The position numbers and the translations under genes are program-made. Of a stretch of 8,110 nucleotides of DNA, positions 1 to 5,340 are shown in pieces. The notes under the pieces are model-generated. The model did not search any database. It saw nothing but the letters and a program-made list of their open reading frames with translations, and was not told where the DNA came from. The stretch spans positions 1 through 8,110 of the forward strand of contig CAAGIL010000155.1 in NCBI GenBank assembly GCA_900769905.1. The letters run 5' to 3'. How positions within the stretch are numbered: position 1 is the first letter of the stretch; each line of letters begins with the position of its first letter. Source of the DNA: Rikenellaceae bacterium (GTDB taxonomy: Bacteria; Bacteroidota; Bacteroidia; Bacteroidales; UBA932).

Positions 1-569
1 AGGAGAGGTTCGGAGCCCTCTACAACGACTTCTTCTACCACCGTCACGACGAGTTCTGGAGAAGGAACGCGGAGAGGAAACTGCCTGAGCTCCTTGGCGC
101 CACCGGAATGCTCGCCTGTGGAGAGGACCTCGGAATGGTGCCGGACTGCGTGCCGGGCGTTATGGACCACGAGAGAATACTCTCCCTGAGGATGCGCGGA
201 ATGGAGAACGAGGGCCCGTGGAAGCAACTCAGCGTCTGCGCCACCTCAAGCCACGATATGGAAACCCTGCGTATGCAATGCGACCACGATCCTGAGCCTT
301 GGGAAGTGCGCAATATGCTCTGGGAATTCCTCGCCTCGCCTTCAATGCTGGCCATCTTCCCGCTTCAGGACTGGGTAGCCCTGGACAAGAGGTTCCGCCG
401 CGCGGACAGGAATGTGGAGCGCATCAACTATCCTGCAGACTCCGACAACCACTGGAAGTTCCGCATCCATTTCAATCTCAATGAGCTGATGCAGGAAAGC
501 GAACTCAACGTGGCTGTGACCGGGCTCCTCAAGGACAGTTCACGCTTCGTGAAGGAAACGGCAGAATAG
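1..569 (+). CDS. malQ: 4-alpha-glucanotransferase (GH77, amylomaltase/MalQ type), C-terminal part, 5' end outside window
   Basis: Partial gene: reading is open from base 3 to the TAG at 567-569, giving the last 188 residues. GH77 enzymes move alpha-1,4-glucan segments between maltodextrins in the cytoplasm, as part of glycogen, starch or maltodextrin metabolism. Two family landmarks are visible. CGEDLGMVP (Glu codon at 123-125) matches the GH77 general acid/base motif. SSHDMETLR (Asp codon at 255-257) matches the conserved HD motif with the transition-state-stabilising Asp. The segment ending RINYPADSDNHWKFRIH resembles the usual GH77 C-terminus. The catalytic nucleophile and any N-terminal starch-binding domains lie upstream of the window and cannot be judged. 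The gene converges on the transporter operon across the hairpin at 592-621. It shows no functional link to the uronate genes beyond general carbohydrate use. The family call is firm; the gene symbol is by analogy. Confidence 0.92.
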   Translation, partial: ERFGALYNDFFYHRHDEFWRRNAERKLPELLGATGMLACGEDLGMVPDCVPGVMDHERILSLRMRGMENEGPWKQLSVCATSSHDMETLRMQCDHDPEPWEVRNMLWEFLASPSMLAIFPLQDWVALDKRFRRADRNVERINYPADSDNHWKFRIHFNLNELMQESELNVAVTGLLKDSSRFVKETAE

Positions 570-591
570 TTTTTCCGTTCTTAATATATTC

Positions 592-621
592 AGAGAGGGT
601 GGCCCTGCGGTCACCCTCTCT
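592..621. terminator. Symmetric hairpin between convergent genes, probable bidirectional terminator
   Basis: AGAGAGGGTG (592-601) pairs perfectly with CACCCTCTCT (612-621). The stem extends inward through a G-U pair (602/611) and two C-G pairs, closing on the 4-nt loop 605-608, so 13 pairs in total. It lies between the malQ stop (569) and the end of the exuT-like gene (628), where both genes converge. No long T run follows on either strand, so it is not a textbook intrinsic terminator. Position and stem strength still make termination or 3'-end protection for both transcripts the likeliest role. Confidence 0.7.
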
Positions 622-627
622 TGGTAA

Positions 628-2076
628 TCAGGCTTCTATCGGCTTGTACTTCGGCACGAGAAGTTTCATCAGGCACCAGGCGATAAGGTAGGCGACTCCG
701 CAGAAGCAGAAGATGACGAAGTAGCCTGCCGGCTTGCCTTCGAATCCGAGGAAACGGAAGGCGGCACCTGCATTCTCGGCATAGGTAAAGAGGTTGCCGG
801 CAACCTTCTGGATTATCATTGAACCCACGCCTCCGGCCATTGTTCCTATTCCGGTAATCGTGGCGATGGTGCTCTTCGGGAACATATCGCCTATGGTGGA
901 GAATAGGTTGGCAGACCAGGCCTGATGTCCTGCGCCTGCAAGACCTATGAGCACTGCCGGCCACCACGCACTGTTGAGTCCTATTCCCAGAGGCTGGGCA
1001 AAGAGGGCGGCGATAGGGAAGAAGGCGAAGATGAGCATCGCGAGCATACGGCCCTGGTAAGGGTGCATACCCTTCTTCTCGACGAAGAACTTCGGCAGGT
1101 AGCCGCCTCCGATCGAAATTACGGTGACTATGGCGTATAAGGTGAAGATGAGGGCCTGGCCCTTGAGGGAGGTCGCAGGCGCATTGAACTGGTTGGAGAA
1201 GTAGGACGGAGCCCAGAAGAGGAAGAACCACCACACTCCGTCGGTGAAGAACTTTCCGGTGATGAAGGCCCAGGTCTGACTGTAGGTGAAGCACTTCAGG
1301 AACGGGATGGACTTCTGTCCGCCGGTCTCGACCTTTTCCGCCGCCTCAGCAGCATCGTCCAGATGGATGTATTCAAGTTCGGCCGCATTCACGTGCTTGC
1401 TGTTCTCAGGCTTGTCGTACATAAAGGCCCAGAAGAACATCCAGACGAATCCGAGTCCGCCGATGATGATGAAGGCCCATTCCCAGCCCAGAGCCGAAGC
1501 CAGAGGCGGAATGCAGAGAGGAGCGACCAGGGCACCCACGGAAGCACCTGCGTTGAAGATGGAAGTCGCGAAGGCGCGGTCCTTCTTCGGGAAGTATTCT
1601 GCGGTCACCTTGATGGCGGCAGGGAAGTTCCCGGCCTCACCCAGGGCGAGTATTCCGCGGCAGAGAAGGAAGAGGTACACGGAAGTCGTGGAGATGGCAA
1701 GAGCCACGTTGGAAGCCACCTCAACGCCTCTGAGGGCAGCCACGTCCTGTCCGATGATGAGGCCCGTAGCCCATCCGCAGGCGGCGTGGAGGCAGGCACC
1801 GGCCGACCATACGCCTATGGCAATGATGTAACCTTTCTTGGTGCCCATCCAGTCCACGAACTTGCCGGCGAAGAGGCAGGCGATGGCGTAGAAGATGGAG
1901 AAGAAGGAGGTTATGGTTCCGTAATTGGCATCAGTCCAGTGGAATTCCGGCTTGATGAACTCCTCATAGGTAAGGGAAAGCACCTGGCGGTCGAGGTAGT
2001 TCACCGTCGTTGCCACGAAGAGCAGCGAGCAGAGCCACCAGCGCCAGTTGGTCATCAGTTTCTGTTGTGTCGACAT
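628..2076 (-). CDS. exuT: MFS hexuronate transporter (ExuT-like, anion:cation symporter family)
   Basis: A 482-residue inner-membrane protein with the composition of a 12-helix major facilitator. Near the N-terminus, NYLDRQ (residues 26-31) at the end of helix 1 is typical of the anion:cation symporter family. GKFVDWMGTKKG (71-82) is the MFS motif A loop between helices 2 and 3. GEAGNFPAAIKVTAEYFP (146-163) is the conserved helix 4/5 region of hexuronate and related sugar-acid symporters. A charged cytoplasmic loop at about 221-260 divides the two six-helix halves. Proton-driven uptake of glucuronate or galacturonate is inferred from family and from being the last gene after kdgK and eda, 19 nt downstream of eda. 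The start ATG (2074-2076) is preceded by an AT-rich spacer with no Shine-Dalgarno sequence. The family also includes aldonate and tartrate carriers, so the exact substrate is inferred from neighbours. Confidence 0.86.
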   Translation of the reverse strand: MSTQQKLMTNWRWWLCSLLFVATTVNYLDRQVLSLTYEEFIKPEFHWTDANYGTITSFFSIFYAIACLFAGKFVDWMGTKKGYIIAIGVWSAGACLHAACGWATGLIIGQDVAALRGVEVASNVALAISTTSVYLFLLCRGILALGEAGNFPAAIKVTAEYFPKKDRAFATSIFNAGASVGALVAPLCIPPLASALGWEWAFIIIGGLGFVWMFFWAFMYDKPENSKHVNAAELEYIHLDDAAEAAEKVETGGQKSIPFLKCFTYSQTWAFITGKFFTDGVWWFFLFWAPSYFSNQFNAPATSLKGQALIFTLYAIVTVISIGGGYLPKFFVEKKGMHPYQGRMLAMLIFAFFPIAALFAQPLGIGLNSAWWPAVLIGLAGAGHQAWSANLFSTIGDMFPKSTIATITGIGTMAGGVGSMIIQKVAGNLFTYAENAGAAFRFLGFEGKPAGYFVIFCFCGVAYLIAWCLMKLLVPKYKPIEA

Positions 2077-2095
2077 TATTATGTGGTTTATTGAT

Positions 2096-2761
2096 TTAGC
2101 GTACGCGTCTGATTATATCGAGCGCATTTCTGCACAGTTCGGTGATTTTCTGCCAGTCGCCGGCGGCGATGACATCCTTCGGGAAGAGGTTGGAGCCCAT
2201 ACCCACGCAGGTAACTCCAGCCTTGAACCATGCGGAGAGGTTGGATTCCTCCGGCTTCACGCCGCCCGTCACCATTATCTGGCTCCACGGCATAGGGGCA
2301 CGCAGGCCTTTCACGAACGCAGGACCGAGCACGTCACCCGGGAACACCTTGCATACATCGCAACCCAGTTCCTGGGCGGCACCCACCTCGCTCACGCTTC
2401 CGCAACCCGGGCAGTACGGGATGAGTCTGCGGTTGCACACTGGCGCGATGGCGGGGTTGAAGAGCGGTCCGACCACGAAGTTCGCACCCAGCTGGATGTA
2501 AAGGGCCGCAGTGGCAGGATCTACCACGCTGCCCACGCCCACTATCATCCCCGGAAGCTCCGCGGCTGCGTATTTCACCAGCTCCGCGAACACTTCCTGG
2601 GCGAAATCGCCGCGGTTGGTGAATTCAAACACCCTCACTCCCCCATCGTAGCAGGCTTTGAGCACCTGTCTGGAGATTTCGATGTCAGCATTGTAGAAGA
2701 CAGGAACCATACCCGTCTCCTTCATAGTCTGTATGACTTCTATCTTACTGTATTTTGCCAT
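2096..2761 (-). CDS. eda: KDPG/KHG aldolase (2-dehydro-3-deoxy-phosphogluconate aldolase)
   Basis: A 221-residue class I aldolase, normal length for the family. It cleaves 2-keto-3-deoxy-6-phosphogluconate to pyruvate and glyceraldehyde-3-phosphate in the cytoplasm; the family often also cleaves 4-hydroxy-2-oxoglutarate. The Schiff-base lysine is K138 in CKVFPGD, and the catalytic glutamate is E46 in VFEFTNRGDF. VGVGSVVDP (74-82), IPYCPGCG (114-121) and VTGGVKPEE (164-172) are the other (beta/alpha)8-barrel active-site strands. I chose the ATG at 2759-2761 (MAKYSKIE). An in-frame ATG at 2806 would add 15 residues and overlap the end of kdgK, and those residues do not look like an Eda N-terminus. 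It sits between kdgK, which makes its substrate, and the transporter, with 19-nt gaps on each side, so the three genes are very likely co-transcribed. Confidence 0.95.
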   Translation of the reverse strand: MAKYSKIEVIQTMKETGMVPVFYNADIEISRQVLKACYDGGVRVFEFTNRGDFAQEVFAELVKYAAAELPGMIVGVGSVVDPATAALYIQLGANFVVGPLFNPAIAPVCNRRLIPYCPGCGSVSEVGAAQELGCDVCKVFPGDVLGPAFVKGLRAPMPWSQIMVTGGVKPEESNLSAWFKAGVTCVGMGSNLFPKDVIAAGDWQKITELCRNALDIIRRVR

Positions 2762-2780
2762 TTTAATCAATATTATCAGA

Positions 2781-3806
2781 TTATCTCTGGACGCGTCCGT
2801 TGGCATTTCCGCCCGCGAGGCTGAGCACTTCCGCCTCGCTTACGAGGTTGAAATCCCCGTTGATAGTGTGCTTGAGGGCTGATGCCGCAACTGCGAATTC
2901 CAGAGCCGAAGCCTGATCCCCCGGGTACTTGAGCATACCGTGGATGAGGCCGCCGGAGAATGAATCCCCTCCGCCTACCCTGTCGATGATAGGGTTGATT
3001 TCGTATCTCTTTGACTGGTAGAACTCCTTGCCGTCATAAATGAGAGCCTTCCAGCCGTTGAATGTCGCCGAATAGGACTCGCGAAGGGTGGAGACCACAT
3101 ACTTGAAGCCGAACTCTCTCATCATCTGGCGGAATATGCCCTCATATCCGGCAGCATCGGTGTTGCCGCCTTCCACATCGGCATCCGGCTTGAAGCCCAG
3201 GCAGAGCTCCGCGTCCTCCTCATTGCCTATGCACACGTCCACATATTTCATAAGCGGACGCATCACGGATATCGCTTTCTCCGAGGTCCAGAGTTTCTTG
3301 CGGAAGTTCAGGTCCACGGATACTGTCACGCCGTGGCGCTTTGCCGCCTCGCAGGCGAGCCTGGTGAGTTCTGCCGCCCTGTCGGAAATCGCCGGAGTGA
3401 TTCCGGACCAGTGGAACCAGCTTGCTCCCTCCATAATGGCATCGAAATCAAAATCTTCCGGAAGCGCCTCGGCTATTGCGGAATGCGCACGGTCATAAAT
3501 CACCTTCGAAGGACGCATTGAGGCCCCGGTCTCCGCGTAGTACAAGCCCACACGGCTGCCGCCGCGGCTGATATAGTCTGTCCTTACCCCGTAACGGCGG
3601 AGTGCATTCACTGCAATCTGGCCAATTTCGTGGGAAGGGAGTTTGGACACGTAGTAAGCGTCGTGTCCGTAATTTGCAAGGCTCACTGCAACGTTTGCCT
3701 CGCCACCGCCAGGTATTATCCTGAATGATTCCGTCTGAATGAATCTGTCATTGCCCTCAGGGCTGAGTCGGAGCATTATTTCTCCCAAAGTAACTACTTT
3801 TGCCAT
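2781..3806 (-). CDS. kdgK: 2-keto-3-deoxygluconate kinase (PfkB/ribokinase family)
   Basis: A 341-residue PfkB-family carbohydrate kinase that phosphorylates 2-keto-3-deoxygluconate (KDG) with ATP to KDPG, the substrate of the next gene's product. The N-terminal signature GGGEANVAVSLANYG (33-47) lies in the sugar-binding half. The C-terminal PfkB signature DRVGGGDSFSGG (275-286) contains the anion hole GGGD and catalytic base D281. The region around YYAETGASMRPS (89-100) and DLNFRKKLW (165-173) matches the substrate-contact regions of KDG kinases rather than fructokinases or ribokinases. KDG specificity rests on these features plus operon context with eda and uxaC. It is first in the kdgK-eda-exuT operon, starting at ATG 3804-3806 close downstream of the promoter at 3830-3860. 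The TAA stop (2781-2783) is followed by a 19-nt gap to eda. Confidence 0.93.
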   Translation of the reverse strand: MAKVVTLGEIMLRLSPEGNDRFIQTESFRIIPGGGEANVAVSLANYGHDAYYVSKLPSHEIGQIAVNALRRYGVRTDYISRGGSRVGLYYAETGASMRPSKVIYDRAHSAIAEALPEDFDFDAIMEGASWFHWSGITPAISDRAAELTRLACEAAKRHGVTVSVDLNFRKKLWTSEKAISVMRPLMKYVDVCIGNEEDAELCLGFKPDADVEGGNTDAAGYEGIFRQMMREFGFKYVVSTLRESYSATFNGWKALIYDGKEFYQSKRYEINPIIDRVGGGDSFSGGLIHGMLKYPGDQASALEFAVAASALKHTINGDFNLVSEAEVLSLAGGNANGRVQR

Positions 3807-3819
3807 TCTTCAATTGTGG

Positions 3820-3832
3820 TTGTACGGTACAA
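3820..3832. promoter_or_regulatory. 13-bp perfect palindrome, candidate repressor operator between kdgK and uxaC
   Basis: TTGTAC-G-GTACAA is a perfect inverted repeat with a one-base centre at 3826. Its left end coincides with the -33 TTG of the uxaC promoter (3820-3822). Its right end overlaps the last base of the kdgK promoter -7 box (3830), and its middle covers the expected kdgK transcription start near 3824. A dimeric repressor bound here could silence both divergent units. LacI- and GntR-type regulators commonly control uronate genes and bind short palindromes of this kind, but no regulator gene is in the window. The palindrome is seen directly; operator function is inferred. Confidence 0.5.
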
Positions 3833-3850
3833 AAATAATTTCTATTTTTG
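3820..3850 (+). promoter_or_regulatory. Bacteroidetes-type promoter of uxaC
   Basis: The -33 box is TTG (3820-3822) and the -7 box is TATTTTTG (3843-3850), an exact match to TAnnTTTG, with a 20-nt spacer. Transcription would start around 3855-3857, giving a short leader of about 25 nt before the uxaC ATG at 3881. The leader has no Shine-Dalgarno sequence, which is normal for this phylum. The spacer contains the -7 box of the opposing kdgK promoter. Confidence 0.72.
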
Positions 3851-3860
3851 TTAAAACCAA
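3830..3860 (-). promoter_or_regulatory. Bacteroidetes-type promoter of the kdgK-eda-exuT operon
   Basis: Read on the - strand, the -33 box is TTG (3860-3858) and the -7 box is TATTTTTG (3837-3830), with a 20-nt spacer, identical in geometry to the uxaC promoter. The expected start near 3824 leaves a leader of roughly 18 nt before the kdgK ATG at 3806. The two promoters interlock, each -7 box lying inside the other's spacer. Confidence 0.72.
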
Positions 3861-3880
3861 TAAACACATTTGATTATACT

Positions 3881-5296
3881 ATGCCACAATTCATTCACGA
3901 AGACTTTATGCTTTCCAACGGGACAGCCCGGGAGCTGTTCCACAGCAGCGCAGAAGGCTTGCCAATCATAGACTACCACTGCCACCTGGTGCCTCAGCAG
4001 ATAGCCGAGAACATCCAGTTCCGCGACATCACCCAGCTCTGGCTGGTCGACGGACATTACGGAGACCATTACAAATGGCGTGCAATGCGCGGCAACGGAA
4101 TTCCGGAGGAGTACATCACCGGCAACAAGGGCTCCTGGGAGACCTTCGAAAAATGGGCGGAGACCATTCCTTACGCTATGAGGAACCCTCTCTACCACTG
4201 GACCCACCTTGAGCTCAGCCGCGTTTTCGGAATCGACAAAATCCTCAGTCCCAAGACGGCACGCGAGATTTACGAGGAGTGCAACGCCAAGCTCGCAACG
4301 CCCGAGTTCCGCGGCCAGGCCCTCATACGCAAGTTCGACGTGGAAGTGGTCTGCACTACGGATGACCCGGCAGACGACCTCCGCTGGCACAAGATGATAC
4401 TTGAGCATCCTTTCGGCACAAAGGTGCTCCCTACCTGGAGGCCCGACAAGGCTATGGCAATAGAGGATCCTGCCGCATACAAGGCCTACCTCGCCCAGCT
4501 CGGGGAAGCAGCAGGGATGGAAATCCTCAGCTACCGCGACCTGCAGGAGGCCCTCGCGAAACGCCACAAGTTCTTCGAGTCGATGGGATGCCGCCTCTCC
4601 GACCACGGGCTCGACACCTTCTACTCCTCAGACTACAGCGACAGCGAGATTGAGGCCATCTTCGCCAAGGTGCTCTCCGGGCATACGGCAAATGCCGAAG
4701 AGGTCGGGAAGTTCCGCAGCGCCTTCCTCTTCGACCAGGCAGTTATGGACGCGGAGGCCGGCTGGGCCCAGCAGTTCCATATCGGTGCAATACGCAACAA
4801 CAATACCAAGATGTTCAGGGCCATAGGCCCGGACACGGGCTACGATGCCATCCACGATGTCAACTGCGCAGCCGCAGGGCACCGTTTCTTTGACAGGCTC
4901 ACCCTTGCCGGAAAGCTCGCCAAGACCATACTCTACTGCCTCAATCCAAAGGACAACGAGGTGCTGATGGCTATGGCATACACCTTCAACGACGGCACGG
5001 TTCCCGGCAAGATGCAGCTCGGCTCCGGATGGTGGTTCCTCGACCAGGAGGACGGAATGCGCAGGCAGATGAACGCCCTCTCCGCCCTCGGCCTGCTCAG
5101 CCGCTTCGTCGGTATGCTGACGGACTCCCGCAGCTTCATCAGCTACCCGCGCCACGAGTACTTCCGCAGAATACTCTGCGACATCATAGGAAGCGATGTG
5201 GAAAGCGGAAGGCTCCCTGCCTCAGAAATGGAGAGAATCAGCCAGATGGTCAAGGATATATCTTACTTCAACGCCAAAAATTACTTCAAGTTCTAG
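3881..5296 (+). CDS. uxaC: Uronate isomerase (glucuronate isomerase)
   Basis: A 471-residue amidohydrolase-superfamily enzyme, about the length of E. coli UxaC. It isomerises D-glucuronate to D-fructuronate and D-galacturonate to D-tagaturonate, the first cytoplasmic step of hexuronate breakdown. Metal- and substrate-binding landmarks are present: DYHCHL with H33 and H35; WRAMRGNG (66-73); CTTDDP (158-163); LPTWRPDKAMAI (183-194); H300 in QQFHIGAIRNNN; and D415 with R417 in LTDSRSF. These correspond to H33, H35, H297, D412 and R414 of the E. coli enzyme as I recall them. I chose ATG 3881. An upstream in-frame TTG at 3848 lies inside the -7 promoter box and would add 11 residues that do not resemble the family. 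It is divergent from kdgK and convergent with the ABC permease, 30 nt away. Confidence 0.97.
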   Translation: MPQFIHEDFMLSNGTARELFHSSAEGLPIIDYHCHLVPQQIAENIQFRDITQLWLVDGHYGDHYKWRAMRGNGIPEEYITGNKGSWETFEKWAETIPYAMRNPLYHWTHLELSRVFGIDKILSPKTAREIYEECNAKLATPEFRGQALIRKFDVEVVCTTDDPADDLRWHKMILEHPFGTKVLPTWRPDKAMAIEDPAAYKAYLAQLGEAAGMEILSYRDLQEALAKRHKFFESMGCRLSDHGLDTFYSSDYSDSEIEAIFAKVLSGHTANAEEVGKFRSAFLFDQAVMDAEAGWAQQFHIGAIRNNNTKMFRAIGPDTGYDAIHDVNCAAAGHRFFDRLTLAGKLAKTILYCLNPKDNEVLMAMAYTFNDGTVPGKMQLGSGWWFLDQEDGMRRQMNALSALGLLSRFVGMLTDSRSFISYPRHEYFRRILCDIIGSDVESGRLPASEMERISQMVKDISYFNAKNYFKF

Positions 5297-5316
5297 TTCA
5301 CGCCGGAAATCCGGAT

Positions 5317-5340
5317 TGAAACGGGATCATTCCGTTTTCA
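5317..5340. terminator. Hairpin over the permease stop codon, possible uxaC/permease terminator
   Basis: TGAAACGGGA (5317-5326) pairs with TTCCGTTTTCA (5330-5340). There are ten pairs including one G-T wobble, with one bulged T at 5335. The three-base loop 5327-5329 is exactly the permease stop codon (TGA on the - strand). A second symmetric element, the palindrome AATCCGGATT (5308-5317), adjoins it. Both genes end here, 30 nt apart, so a shared 3'-end structure is plausible. Neither strand shows a T run after the stem, so the termination call is tentative. Confidence 0.35.

Noticed and set aside
1363..2094. Open frame of 243 residues on the + strand opposite exuT, and a similar one at 2048-2824
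   Set aside because: The first lies antisense to a clearly conserved transporter; the second is antisense mainly to eda and also to the ends of exuT and kdgK. Both have low-complexity, His/Arg/Glu-rich translations typical of GC-rich shadow frames.
2762..2806. Earlier ATG for eda, overlapping the 3' end of kdgK
   Set aside because: It would add 15 residues unlike any Eda N-terminus; MAKYSKIE at 2761 fits the family length.
3864..3871. Second possible -7 box CACATTTG before uxaC
   Set aside because: It misses the first consensus base and would leave only a few bases of leader; the box at 3843-3850 is exact and well spaced.
3848..3880. TTG start for uxaC 33 nt upstream of the chosen ATG
   Set aside because: The TTG falls inside the -7 promoter box and would precede the transcription start. 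The extra residues do not match the UxaC family.
3851..5155. Open frames on the - strand opposite uxaC (251 residues at 3851-4606, 175 residues at 4628-5155)
   Set aside because: Fully antisense to uxaC, whose active-site motifs are continuous. The antisense products show no recognisable domain.
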